From positions 682,001 to 746,000 of the forward strand of contig CBDFHC010000004.1 of the NCBI GenBank assembly GCA_965247585.1: a stretch of DNA of 64,000 bases, in the 5' to 3' direction. This DNA comes from CBDFHC01 sp965247585. GTDB taxonomy: Bacteria; Chloroflexota; Dehalococcoidia; Lucifugimonadales; GCA-2712585. Below the pieces are notes generated by a model, which ran no database searches, was not told where the DNA came from, and saw nothing but the letters and a program-made list of their open reading frames with translations. Below, piece by piece: positions 42,622 to 51,014 of the stretch. Both the position numbers and the translations under genes were made by a program. Within the stretch, counting starts at the first letter, position 1; each line of letters opens with the position of its first letter.

Positions 42622-43534
42622 TAAGGATGTGCCGCGCCTGCTCCACGTCCCGGTTCATCTGCTCCACCAGGGCGTCCGCGCTGGGAAAGGCCATCTCCTC
42701 CCTGAGGCGGCTGACGAACTCCAGGGTGATTGATTCGCCGTAAACGTCGGCGTCAAAGTCCATGATGAAGGTCTCAACGGAGCGGGGGCCCGGCTCAAAA
42801 GTGGGCCGCACGCCGATGCTGGTGGCCGACTGAAACCGTTGCCCTTTTACAATCGTCCACGTCGCATAAATACCGTCGCCGGGCACCAGAACGTCCTGCT
42901 CGGTGGCCAGGTTCGCCGTGGGAAACCCCAGCTCGCGCCCCCTGCGGTTTCCCTCCACCACCACGCCGGTCAGGGTTGGGCAGCGCCCCAGCATCTCCGC
43001 GGCGAAGGTAACGTCGCCCTCGGAGATCAGGCGGCGCAAGGCACGGCTACTGACGGGACGGTCCCCCAGCAGGGCGGGCTCCACCACGGAGACCTCAAAG
43101 CCCATCTCCTCACCCAATGCTTTGAGGAAAGTGACATCACCCTCCCTGCGGTGGCCCAGGGCGAAGTCCGGACCGGCCACCAGCAACTTCATCCTCAGGT
43201 CGCGTACTAGATAAGTAACGAAGTCGCGGGCCTTTAGTTGGGATATCTCCAAGGTGAAGTCCAACGGCACTACGGCGCCCACGCCCTGCGAGCGAATACA
43301 CCGTTCCCGCTCAGCCCAGGGCATGATGTTCTCAACCTTGGATTGGGGGGCCAGAACGGTCCTTGGGTGGTTGCGGAAGGTTACCACGGTGGCGGTGAGC
43401 CCCTGCCTTTGCGCCGTTTTCAGCAGCAGTTGGAAGAGGCGTTGGTGGCCCTTGTGGACGCCATCAAACGTACCTATAGCTAAAGCGGTGTCGGATTCAG
43501 GGCGTACCCCTTCTAACTGTTGTTTGATGGACAT
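42605..43534 (-). CDS. ribF: Bifunctional riboflavin kinase/FAD synthetase
   Basis: A 309-residue RibF. The FAD-synthetase domain comes first (ALAIGTFDGVHKGHQRLF, residues 16-33, then FRNHP and GPDFALGHRREGD). The riboflavin kinase follows (GVVVEGNRRGRELGFPTANLA, then GIYATWT, SIGVRPTF, and ETFIMDFDADVYG). It converts riboflavin to FMN and FAD, relevant to the many flavoenzymes in this region. Its promoter lies just upstream; tyrS is in the same transcript. Confidence 0.96.
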   Translation of the reverse strand: MSIKQQLEGVRPESDTALAIGTFDGVHKGHQRLFQLLLKTAQRQGLTATVVTFRNHPRTVLAPQSKVENIMPWAERERCIRSQGVGAVVPLDFTLEISQLKARDFVTYLVRDLRMKLLVAGPDFALGHRREGDVTFLKALGEEMGFEVSVVEPALLGDRPVSSRALRRLISEGDVTFAAEMLGRCPTLTGVVVEGNRRGRELGFPTANLATEQDVLVPGDGIYATWTIVKGQRFQSATSIGVRPTFEPGPRSVETFIMDFDADVYGESITLEFVSRLREEMAFPSADALVEQMNRDVEQARHILSGNAT

Positions 43535-43593
43535 GGGGTTACGAAAAGCGCAACTTTTTGACCGCTACTACGCTGTGGTGGGCGCTTTTCCGG

Positions 43594-43622
43594 ATGGTAG
43601 CACGGCGCTATGGGGGGGTCAA
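43594..43622 (-). promoter_or_regulatory. Sigma-70-type promoter for ribF-tyrS
   Basis: On the minus strand TTGACC (plus 43617-43622) and TACCAT (plus 43594-43599) are separated by 17 nt and lie 60 nt before the ribF start codon. Confidence 0.6.
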
Positions 43623-43664
43623 TGGGAATACAACTCGTTGTTGGGCCTCTCCAGCGCCACCGAT

Positions 43665-44531
43665 TTACGGCCGCACCTGCGCCAGAAATCGCCGCGCCGC
43701 TTCATAGTCCCTAAGGCCGCCCCTCAGGATAGGCGCCATCAAGTATATCCCTCCTGCACCGGCGTCCAACAGCCGTCCCCACATCTCCAGGGCAATCTCC
43801 ACCCCGTCCATGCCCTGCTCCAGGTCCCGCTGCACCCCTTCAGGGACGGAACTGAAAATAACGCCGCCCTGGACCAGAAGTTGGAGACCCCAGAGCACCG
43901 GCACGGACAGTGGCTGGGCGGCAATACCCTGGTACGCCTCCTGGAACCGTGCGACCTCTTCCGCTTGGAATATGGGTTGGGTAACCAGGAATTGCGCCCC
44001 GGCCTGGACCTTCCGGTGGGCCAGCCGGGCCTCGGCGTGGATTCCCTTGCCCAGGTCCACCGCGGCGCCTACGCAAATGTCGGTGGAAGCAGCCAGCTTT
44101 CGGCCCCGAAAGTCCATTCCCTGGTTCATCTGGGCCACCGCCTGAATCAGCGCGGTGGAGGTGAAGTTCCCCACCGGTGTGACCAGCTCCAGGTCCCGAG
44201 GGCTAAACGGGTCCCCGGCCACCACCAGGACGTTTTCCAGGCCCAGCACGGCGGCTCCCAGCAGGTGGCTCTCCAGTGCCACCGGGTTCATATCCCTGGG
44301 CGACAGATTAAAGATCACGTCGCGCGGGGTTTCCCGCTTGATGGCGGCGGCCAGCATGGCGGAGTCCACCCGCACCGCCCTACCGGGGTTGTACGCAACG
44401 CAGATGAAATCCACGTCGAGCATTCGAGCGTCGTCCAGGAACTCCATTCCGGCGCCCCGCGGCGGGGAGAAGTCGGACAGCACCAGGGTACGGCCTCCCC
44501 GGGCCCGGTACGCCTCGGTTAGCTTCGCCAT
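43665..44531 (-). CDS. Methylenetetrahydrofolate reductase-like (MetF family) protein
   Basis: A 288-residue TIM barrel of the MetF family: TLVLSDFSPPRGA at the N-terminus, DFICVAYNPG, FNLSPRDMNPVALESHLLGA, NVLVVAGDPFSPRD (flavin contact region), then AGAQFLVTQPIF and a C-terminal GVEIALEMW segment. The canonical enzyme reduces 5,10-methylene-THF to 5-methyl-THF; this form is distant and short, so the electron donor and exact activity are uncertain. ATG 44531, with GAGGTG upstream, is chosen over a longer frame. It is divergent from mqnD. Confidence 0.82.
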   Translation of the reverse strand: MAKLTEAYRARGGRTLVLSDFSPPRGAGMEFLDDARMLDVDFICVAYNPGRAVRVDSAMLAAAIKRETPRDVIFNLSPRDMNPVALESHLLGAAVLGLENVLVVAGDPFSPRDLELVTPVGNFTSTALIQAVAQMNQGMDFRGRKLAASTDICVGAAVDLGKGIHAEARLAHRKVQAGAQFLVTQPIFQAEEVARFQEAYQGIAAQPLSVPVLWGLQLLVQGGVIFSSVPEGVQRDLEQGMDGVEIALEMWGRLLDAGAGGIYLMAPILRGGLRDYEAARRFLAQVRP

Positions 44532-44583
44532 TTTCACACCTCGCGATTGCTTCCCTGGCCATCGAGGCACGGAGGGAGTGGGC

Positions 44584-44612
44584 ATGGTAGCACATTTGGA
44601 TTGAAGGTTCAG
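44584..44612 (-). promoter_or_regulatory. Possible promoter for the MetF-like gene
   Basis: On the minus strand CTGAAC (plus 44607-44612) and TACCAT (plus 44584-44589) have a 17-nt spacer. It overlaps the mqnD promoter on the other strand, so the two may compete. Confidence 0.4.
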
Positions 44613-44622
44613 GGTGTATAAT
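44595..44622 (+). promoter_or_regulatory. Promoter for mqnD
   Basis: A consensus TATAAT (44617-44622) with an upstream TG (extended -10), and TTTGGA (44595-44600) at 16 nt as the -35. The start of mqnD is 30 nt downstream, after GAAAGGAAG. Confidence 0.62.
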
Positions 44623-44652
44623 CCGCCCTCCATCAAGCCCGAAAGGAAGCTC

Positions 44653-45489
44653 ATGCCCGTACTGCGAGTGGGTCATAGCCCGGACGCCGATGATGCCTTC
44701 ATGTTCTATCCGCTGGCCAAGGAGATCATCACCGTCCAGGGGTACCAAATAGAGCATGTGCTGGAGGAGATTCAGGCGCTAAACCAGCGCGCGCGCACTG
44801 GAGAACTGGAGGTGACTGCCATCTCCGCCGCGGTCTATCCCCAGGTGGCGCAGCACTACCGGATCATGCCTTGCGGCGCGTCGGTGGGGCGCAACTACGG
44901 CCCGGCGTTGGTTTCCCGGCGGCCAATGGAGGCCGCCGAACTGCCGGCAAAGCGCATCGCCTTGCCGGGGGAGTTCACCACCGCCTACATGTTGCTTCGA
45001 ATCTACGTGACCGAGCCGTTCGACCCGGTGTTCCTGCCCTTTGACGCGGTGACGGCGGCTGTCCAAGAGGGCACGGTGGACGCCGGGGTGCTAATACACG
45101 AGGGGCAGATCCTCTCGAAAGAGCTGGGCTTGCACCGGGTGCTGGACCTGGGCGAGACCTGGTTTCAGGACACCGGGCTCCCCATACCCCTGGGACTGGA
45201 CATGGTGCACCGGCGGCTGGGCGACGAGCTGGGGAAGAACGTGGCCAGGGCGCTCCGTGACGCGATCATCTACTCCCGCGACAACGAGGATGCCGCGCTG
45301 GACTACGCGCTGGACTTCGGCCGGGGAGTAGACCGCGAGACGGGACGCCGCTTCGTGCGGATGTACGTGAACGAGGACACCGTAGACTTCGGCGACGACG
45401 GACGCCGCGCCCTGGAGACGCTGTACCGCCGCGCCGCGGAGCGGGGCATCATCCCGGAGGTGCCGCCGTTGGACATCGTAGAGCTGTAG
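44653..45489 (+). CDS. mqnD: 1,4-Dihydroxy-6-naphthoate synthase-like protein (MqnA/MqnD family)
   Basis: A 278-residue periplasmic-binding-protein fold of the MqnA/MqnD family: LRVGHSPDADDAFMFYPLA, then VTAISAAVYPQVA, RIALPGEFTTAYMLLRIY and DAGVLIHEGQ. MqnD cleaves cyclic dehypoxanthinyl futalosine to 1,4-dihydroxy-6-naphthoate, the last step unique to the futalosine menaquinone route. The MqnD role is inferred because a separate MqnA is encoded at 50232 and mqnC/mqnE lie nearby. ATG 44653 is fixed by the ribosome site and the conserved N-terminus. It is convergent with the GMC gene. Confidence 0.83.
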   Translation: MPVLRVGHSPDADDAFMFYPLAKEIITVQGYQIEHVLEEIQALNQRARTGELEVTAISAAVYPQVAQHYRIMPCGASVGRNYGPALVSRRPMEAAELPAKRIALPGEFTTAYMLLRIYVTEPFDPVFLPFDAVTAAVQEGTVDAGVLIHEGQILSKELGLHRVLDLGETWFQDTGLPIPLGLDMVHRRLGDELGKNVARALRDAIIYSRDNEDAALDYALDFGRGVDRETGRRFVRMYVNEDTVDFGDDGRRALETLYRRAAERGIIPEVPPLDIVEL

Positions 45490-45507
45490 GGGTTGTCCGG
45501 CGGCGAA

Positions 45508-47037
45508 CTAAGAGACCCAGTCCGCCACCCGCTCGCCAATTAGCACGGCGGTGGCGTTGGTATTGGCGCGGGGGACCTGCGGTATAACCGAGGAGTCGGC
45601 CACCCAGACGTTCTTGACCCCTTTGACGCAGCAATGCTGGTCCACCACCGCCAAGGGATCGGTGTCGGGACCCATCTTGCAGGTTCCGGAGACGTGCCTG
45701 GCCGTGCTCACCTTTCGGCGTATCCACAGGTCCAGGGCATCGTCGGCCGCCAGGTCCGCATCGGTAGGGTCAATACACCCTTCAGAGATGCTCTCATAGG
45801 CGCTGCACTCCAGCAGCTTTAAGCATAACCGCACGCCCTCGCGGGTGCGGCGAATATCGTCGGGGTGCTGGAAGTAGCGGTAGTCAAAGGACGGCTGTAT
45901 AGCGGGGTCCGGGGAGGCCAGCCGGAGGGAACCATTTCCATGGGGCAGCTCCAGCGCAATCCCAATTCGCGCCACCTGGTCAGGCAGCACCTCGCCCGTG
46001 TAAGGGCTGAAGACAGAGCTGGTGGTGAGCATCATGTCGCTAGCATCGGTGGAGCCATCAGCGGTGTAGCGCAGAGAGAATCGCACCCCAGCCGCGTCTG
46101 GAACAAGGGTGACGCCGTCCTTCACCTTGAATGAAACAGGCAGGTTGGGGTGATTCCACAGGTTTTGGCCAACGCCAGGCGAGTCCACCAGCACCGCAAT
46201 GCCGTGATTCTGGAGCTGGTCCCTGGGGCCGATGCCGGAAAGCATGAGCAAGTGGGGTGACTTCAGAGCGCCGGCGCTCAGCACTACCCTGTCAGCCTCT
46301 ATGTTGAAGACCTGGCCGCCGCTCTCAGCCTCCACCCCGGCCACCGCCTGCTCTCTAAACAGCAAGCGCCTGACGAACACGTCGCCCCGGACGGTAAGGT
46401 TCAGACGGTGGCGCGCCGGACCCAGGTGCGTGATGGCGGTGCTCATCCGCACGCCATCCATGTTGTTCATGGGGGTAGCGCCCAGCCCGCTGTGGTTGGG
46501 GCCGTTCATATCCTCCGTGGCGCCGAATCCCGCCTGCAAACAGGCCTCACGAAAGGCCTTCTGGATGGCAGGCCAGGGCTCCGATTCCCGCCGCCGTATG
46601 GGAATCGGTCCGTCCGTCCCGTGGAAGTCGTCCCGAATATCCAGGTCCCGCTCCATCTTGCGAAAGTACGGCAGGACCTTGACGTAAGACCAATCGTCGT
46701 TGCCCCAGGTCGCCCAGTTGTCAAAGTCCTCCGGTAGTCCCCTGAGGAACACCTGTCCATTGATGGAGCCAGAGCCGCCCATCACCTTGCCCTGGGCTAC
46801 GTGTATCTCACCCTGCTCCTCGGTGATCGTGCCCCGCAACGCCCAGTTGTGCTTCGAGTCTATCGCCTCGGCGTCCCTGGTCATACCGAACTTGATCTCG
46901 TCAGGCATACGGTCCAAGTCCGGGTAGTCTGTCCCGGCCTCCAGCAGCAGGACGGATACGTCAGGGTTCTCAGAGACCCGGCCCGCCAGGGCGCATCCCG
47001 CCGTGCCAGCGCCTACAACAACCACGTCGTATTTCAT
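45508..47037 (-). CDS. GMC-family FAD oxidoreductase (choline dehydrogenase-like)
   Basis: A 509-residue flavoprotein. The FAD-binding Rossmann motif VVVGAGTAGCALAGRVSE lies at residues 5-22, GSGSINGQVFLRG is the GMC signature 1 region, VVLSAGALKSPHLLMLSGIG is signature 2, and the C-terminal catalytic region has STARHVSGTCKMG with the active His and PRANTNATAVLIGERVAD. GMC enzymes oxidise alcohols such as choline, sugars or polyethers; the substrate is unknown. It follows the luciferase-like gene by 36 nt and is probably cotranscribed with it. Confidence 0.93.
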   Translation of the reverse strand: MKYDVVVVGAGTAGCALAGRVSENPDVSVLLLEAGTDYPDLDRMPDEIKFGMTRDAEAIDSKHNWALRGTITEEQGEIHVAQGKVMGGSGSINGQVFLRGLPEDFDNWATWGNDDWSYVKVLPYFRKMERDLDIRDDFHGTDGPIPIRRRESEPWPAIQKAFREACLQAGFGATEDMNGPNHSGLGATPMNNMDGVRMSTAITHLGPARHRLNLTVRGDVFVRRLLFREQAVAGVEAESGGQVFNIEADRVVLSAGALKSPHLLMLSGIGPRDQLQNHGIAVLVDSPGVGQNLWNHPNLPVSFKVKDGVTLVPDAAGVRFSLRYTADGSTDASDMMLTTSSVFSPYTGEVLPDQVARIGIALELPHGNGSLRLASPDPAIQPSFDYRYFQHPDDIRRTREGVRLCLKLLECSAYESISEGCIDPTDADLAADDALDLWIRRKVSTARHVSGTCKMGPDTDPLAVVDQHCCVKGVKNVWVADSSVIPQVPRANTNATAVLIGERVADWVS

Positions 47038-47073
47038 TTCAGCCTTCCTCGTTTACGGTCGGAGCCGGGTCAG

Positions 47074-48237
47074 TTATTCGTAGGGCTGCAATTGGATTTC
47101 GTGCAGCGCCGGAACCACCTCTTTGCCCAACAGCTCAATGGAGCGCATCACGGCCTTGTGCGGCAGGTTGCCGTCACTGCCAATAAGGATGAAGTAGCCC
47201 AGGTTCAGCCGCTCAATGGTGGCCGCCAGCTTGCGGGTCACGGTGTCAGGGCTTCCAACGATAATCGAGTTCAACTCCTGAAGTTCCTCGTAGGTCGTCA
47301 CCCTCTGAGAACCGCCCCCGCCGACGCGCCGCGCCATCATGGTGCTGGCCACTCGGGACTGGTACCCCGGCGGGTCGTTGTGCTCCCTGGGGCCTCGCAT
47401 GCGGTGGTCCGCGGCCCACAGGAAGTTTCGCCCTATCTCTTGGGCCTCTTCGTCCGTATCCGCCACCAGTGCGCGGATCTGATAGCCGAAGTGCTCCGGC
47501 CCGGGCGTGAAGCCGACCTCATGCGCCGTGTCTATATATATCTGCTTCAGCTCCATGGTCAGGTCTATGAAGGCGCCTAAATTAATGTACGAATAGCCAC
47601 GCCGGGCTGCCCATATGACGCTTTCTGGACTGCTGCCGCCGGGGAACCAGATGGGCGGATGGGGCTTCTGCATGGGCAGCACCCACGGGTTCACCACCCG
47701 GTAATGGTAGTATTTGCCCTCGTGGCGAAACGGCCCAGGGGTGGTCCAGCACTTGATGATCAAGTCGTGGGCTTCCTCGAAGCGCTCCCGGTTCTCCGTG
47801 GGATCTATCCCCGCCATCAGCGTCTCGGTGGCCCCGCCCCGAACGAATCCCGAGATAAGCCGGCCGCCGGAGTAGCAGTCCACCATGGCGATCTCTTCGG
47901 CCATCCGGACCGGGTCACTGATGGGGATGATGTTCCCCAGGATGGCGATCTTGGCCTTGCTGGTGACCTTGGCAATGACCGCGGCATCCAGGTTGGCCGA
48001 GGGCTTCATGTTCCAGTAAGAGGCGTGGTGCTCGTTGGTCATGATCCCATCGATTCCCACCTCATCGGCGAAGGCGTACATCTCGTGGTACTGGTTGTAG
48101 AGATGGTGGGCTTTCTGCGGATCGAAATAGCTGTTGGGGAAGTCTATCCGGCCCGAATCGTATTTTGACAGGTCCTCTTCCCTCAGATGGACGTAGGGCT
48201 GCTGAGAATGGAAAAAGATTTCAACCTGGTCCTTCAT
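47074..48237 (-). CDS. Luciferase-like (LLM class) flavin-dependent monooxygenase
   Basis: A 387-residue TIM barrel of the bacterial luciferase superfamily: FADEVGIDGIMTNEHHASYW near residues 54-73 (the NEHH active-site motif), then AILGNIIPISDPVRMAEEIAMVDCYSGGRL, FVRGG and PPIWFPGGSSPES. These enzymes use FMNH2 and O2 to oxygenate organic substrates, including recalcitrant compounds in SAR202-type Chloroflexota. ATG 48237 is chosen by similarity. A strong promoter with an overlapping inverted repeat precedes it; the GMC oxidoreductase follows. Confidence 0.92.
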   Translation of the reverse strand: MKDQVEIFFHSQQPYVHLREEDLSKYDSGRIDFPNSYFDPQKAHHLYNQYHEMYAFADEVGIDGIMTNEHHASYWNMKPSANLDAAVIAKVTSKAKIAILGNIIPISDPVRMAEEIAMVDCYSGGRLISGFVRGGATETLMAGIDPTENRERFEEAHDLIIKCWTTPGPFRHEGKYYHYRVVNPWVLPMQKPHPPIWFPGGSSPESVIWAARRGYSYINLGAFIDLTMELKQIYIDTAHEVGFTPGPEHFGYQIRALVADTDEEAQEIGRNFLWAADHRMRGPREHNDPPGYQSRVASTMMARRVGGGGSQRVTTYEELQELNSIIVGSPDTVTRKLAATIERLNLGYFILIGSDGNLPHKAVMRSIELLGKEVVPALHEIQLQPYE

Positions 48238-48276
48238 TACGTACCCCCGCCGATTGACTGTTTGCCGCCGGGCGGC

Positions 48277-48299
48277 ACTCCCGCCCAATGTTCGGGAGT
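48277..48299. promoter_or_regulatory. Inverted repeat at the LLM promoter, possible operator
   Basis: ACTCCCG (48277-48283) and CGGGAGT (48293-48299) are perfect 7-bp arms separated by 9 nt. The right arm overlaps the -10 box and the repeat spans the predicted start site, the position expected of a repressor site. Read as RNA it is also a hairpin without a T-run, so an early pause is possible. Confidence 0.45.
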
Positions 48300-48325
48300 G
48301 TATGCAGCGCTCCAACGGTTGTCAA
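48297..48325 (-). promoter_or_regulatory. Strong sigma-70-type promoter for the LLM-GMC genes
   Basis: On the minus strand TTGACA (plus 48320-48325) and TACACT (plus 48297-48302) have a 17-nt spacer. The predicted start is near 48290, about 50 nt before the LLM start codon. Confidence 0.68.
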
Positions 48326-48353
48326 AGCGCTGGTTGGCCACCAGAGTGGAGGC

Positions 48354-49103
48354 CTACCGCGCCGTACAGACCAACAGCCAGCCGGGGCCTTCGTCGTCGT
48401 ATACCGGGTATTCCAACGCCTCCACGTCAAAGCCCGCGTCCGCCAGCCAGTCCTGCCAGTCGACAATGGAGTAGAGGCCCGTAACGTGGCGGTCGTGTTC
48501 CATTCGAACATGGCCGCCCTGGTTGATCAGAAAGAAGAAGCGGGTCTCAATAGTGCTGTCCGTGGGGTCCGGGTCGCACACATATTTGATGAAGGTCAGC
48601 TCCATGTCACCCTGGTGAAGGGTGCGGTGCGACGCGGTGGTCTCCCTAAAGGTCTCGCGGAACCAGTCCGGCACGGTGATAAAGACGCCGCCGGGGTCCA
48701 AGTGCGCCCGCGCCGTGGCGAAAGCGGCCTGCAGATCTTCCTCCGTCAGCATATACGAGATGGCGTCATGGGCCAACACAGCCTTGAATTTGCGGTCCAG
48801 CCGGACCGTCCGCATGTCCGCCGCCAGGTGTTCCGCCATGGGGTTAAGGCGGCGGGAGTTGGCCAGCATCTCCTCCGAGATGTCCAGCGCGGTGGCTTGA
48901 AACTCGGCGACCAGGTGAGACAGCAAATGGCCTCCGCCCACTCCCAATTCCAAGATGTGGTGGCGGCCGGCCCCCAGCTTTTCGCGCAGCGCATCGCGCC
49001 AAATCGACGCCTCAAACGCATAGTCCTCGGGAGGGTCGGCCAGCGGCCAGAGATAGGCCAGGTCGTGATAGAGGCGCGGTCGCTGGGGCTGCTGACGGGG
49101 CAC
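48354..49103 (-). CDS. Class I SAM-dependent methyltransferase
   Basis: A 249-residue Rossmann-fold methyltransferase: motif I ILELGVGGGHLLSHL near residues 49-63, acidic ATALDISEEM, motif II region VLAHDAISYM and motif III LDPGGVFITVPDWF. It is the last gene of the menaquinone operon, 11 nt after mqnC. It does not look like UbiE/MenG, so a role in ring methylation is possible from context but not supported by sequence. Confidence 0.88.
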   Translation of the reverse strand: MPRQQPQRPRLYHDLAYLWPLADPPEDYAFEASIWRDALREKLGAGRHHILELGVGGGHLLSHLVAEFQATALDISEEMLANSRRLNPMAEHLAADMRTVRLDRKFKAVLAHDAISYMLTEEDLQAAFATARAHLDPGGVFITVPDWFRETFRETTASHRTLHQGDMELTFIKYVCDPDPTDSTIETRFFFLINQGGHVRMEHDRHVTGLYSIVDWQDWLADAGFDVEALEYPVYDDEGPGWLLVCTAR

Positions 49104-49114
49104 GGAAGGCCGGC

Positions 49115-50221
49115 CTAAGCCGGCGCGGGCTCGGCGGCCTCGTCGTAGCGGCGCAGGTGCTCGTACAGCGTGGTGCGTTGCACCGGGGTGAAGCCTGACT
49201 CTTGTATGAGGGTCAGCACCTCCTCCAGCGTCGTGCGGTTGTAGAAACCGGCCTCGTTCATCACGTTCTCGTCAAACAGAGTACCGCCAAAGTCGTCGCC
49301 ACCGAAATGGAGCGCCACCTGGCCCGTCTTCTTGCCCTCGGAGAACCAGGACGCCTGTATATGGGGCATGTTATCCAGGTAAAGCCGCGCCACGGCGATC
49401 ATCCGCAGGTAGCGGTTGGCCCCTTGCTCATGACTCACCCGCTTGTCCAGGGCGGTGTTGGACTTCTTGAAGCTCCAGGGAATGAACGCGGTGAAGCCAC
49501 CGGTCTCGTCCTGGAGGGCTCGGACGTGCTCCAGGTGCTCTATGATGTCCTCGTCCTGCTCCAGGTGTCCGTACATCATGGTGGCGGTGGTCCGGAAGCC
49601 CAGGCGGTGGGCTTCCTGGTGTACCACGGTCCAGTCTTCCACCCTGCCCTTGGGCCAGAGCCGGCTGATGCGGTGCTTGACCCGCTCGGAGAGTATCTCC
49701 GAGCCGCCGCCTGGGATGCTGTCCTGCCCCGCCTCCTTGAGCGCCTCCAGCACTTCTCGCACCGAGAGCCCGGAGACCTGGCTCATTTTCATGACCTCAG
49801 GCGCCGAGTAGAAGTGGGGCTGCACCTGGGGGTACTCCGCGCGGCAGCGGCGCACCAGCTCCGTGTAGTACTCCAAAGGCAGCTTGGAGTTGAGACCGCC
49901 CTGCATGAGCACCGTGGTTACGCCCTTCTCCGCGGCGGCGCCAATCATCTCCATGACCTCGTCGGTCGAGTGGGTGTATGCGTCGGCATCCTTGTCAGTG
50001 CGATAAAAGGCGCAGAAGGTGCAGTAAGCATCACAGACATTGGTGTAGTTGAGATTGGTGTCAATGACGAAGGTCACCGCTTGATCGGGGTTGTGCCGGT
50101 ACCTCACCTCCATGGCCAGGGGGGCCAGGTCCAACAGATTGGCGCCTTGCAACAGGTACAGGCCCTCTTCTGCGTTGAGGCGCTCACCGGCCAAGACTTT
50201 GCCGCGAATCCCGTCAATCAT
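49115..50221 (-). CDS. mqnC: Cyclic dehypoxanthinyl futalosine synthase
   Basis: A 368-residue radical SAM enzyme with cluster motif NVCDAYCTFCAFYR (C-x3-C-x2-C) near residues 62-74. FVIDTNLNYTNVC, MQGGLNSKLPLEYY and GGGSEILSERVKHRIS are typical of MqnC rather than MqnE. It cyclises dehypoxanthinyl futalosine, building the naphthoate ring precursor. It lies 10 nt after mqnA and before the methyltransferase. mqnB, which supplies its substrate, is not in the window. Confidence 0.93.
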   Translation of the reverse strand: MIDGIRGKVLAGERLNAEEGLYLLQGANLLDLAPLAMEVRYRHNPDQAVTFVIDTNLNYTNVCDAYCTFCAFYRTDKDADAYTHSTDEVMEMIGAAAEKGVTTVLMQGGLNSKLPLEYYTELVRRCRAEYPQVQPHFYSAPEVMKMSQVSGLSVREVLEALKEAGQDSIPGGGSEILSERVKHRISRLWPKGRVEDWTVVHQEAHRLGFRTTATMMYGHLEQDEDIIEHLEHVRALQDETGGFTAFIPWSFKKSNTALDKRVSHEQGANRYLRMIAVARLYLDNMPHIQASWFSEGKKTGQVALHFGGDDFGGTLFDENVMNEAGFYNRTTLEEVLTLIQESGFTPVQRTTLYEHLRRYDEAAEPAPA

Positions 50222-50231
50222 TCGATAGCTC

Positions 50232-51014
50232 CTATCCTCGCTTGCCTGGAGAGGTGGAAGGCGAAACGGCCTCTTCCTCCTTCAGTAACCCTCTGAACTT
50301 CTCTATGGACTCCAGCTCCGGCGCGCCCAGCCGGTAATGAAAGCTGCGGACGTACTCCATGACCTCGTCCGGTGACATGCCAAGGTCACGGCGCTCCGCG
50401 GCGATCTGTTCCACCTGGGCCAGGTTCCGGTCAATGTTCTGGTCCAGCGCCGCCTCTATCCACGCCGCCAACTTTCGGTCCAGGTCGCGGCGCGCCACCC
50501 AGCGGGCGAAAACAAATGGGAGGCCGGTCCACTGGTGCCACACCTCCCCCAGGTCGTACTGGTATGGATGGCCCGCTACCCCCTGGCGGTTCCGCAGCGC
50601 CTCGTCGCCGATGAGCAGAAAAGCGTCGTTGGAATCGCTAATCGCGTCGAAGCTGCGGGGCCTCACGGCGAAGCGGTGGTTCAGCAGCGCCTTGAGCAGC
50701 CGAACGGAGGTGGAGGTCTCCCCGGTGACGCCCACCGCGGCGCCATCGAGCTGCTCGATGGGCGTCCGGGAGTAGAACAGGATACTGCGGGCCCGTTCCA
50801 CTGTGGCGATGCAGAAGCTCCCCAGGGGCTCAAATCGGTCTTCCAGCTCAAAGCAAGTGACCAATGGGACCGGCCCAGCGTCCACCCGCCCGTCCTCCGC
50901 CGCGCCGGACAGTGCCCTGGGCACCAGCGGGGCCAGCTCCACCACCGAGGGGTCCATCCCGCGGTAGAAGACCTCAGAGTTAAGGTAGGGTATCTGCCCG
51001 ATTCTAATCGTCAT
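50232..51014 (-). CDS. mqnA: Chorismate dehydratase
   Basis: A 260-residue MqnA/MqnD-fold protein beginning IRIGQIPYLNSEVFYRGM, with DAGPVPLVTCFEL, VGVTGETSTSVRLLKALL and LLIGDEALR. MqnA dehydrates chorismate to 3-[(1-carboxyvinyl)oxy]benzoate, the first step of the futalosine pathway. It overlaps mqnE by 11 nt. The IPYLN N-terminus distinguishes it from the MqnD-like gene at 44653. Confidence 0.92.
   Translation of the reverse strand: MTIRIGQIPYLNSEVFYRGMDPSVVELAPLVPRALSGAAEDGRVDAGPVPLVTCFELEDRFEPLGSFCIATVERARSILFYSRTPIEQLDGAAVGVTGETSTSVRLLKALLNHRFAVRPRSFDAISDSNDAFLLIGDEALRNRQGVAGHPYQYDLGEVWHQWTGLPFVFARWVARRDLDRKLAAWIEAALDQNIDRNLAQVEQIAAERRDLGMSPDEVMEYVRSFHYRLGAPELESIEKFRGLLKEEEAVSPSTSPGKRG

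Noticed and set aside
43254..44522. Open frame of 422 codons antisense to ribF and the MetF-like gene
   Set aside because: It spans two real genes and their promoter and shows no domain similarity.
49202..50296. Open frame of 364 codons antisense to mqnC
   Set aside because: It mirrors a conserved radical SAM gene, has low-complexity composition and no ribosome site.
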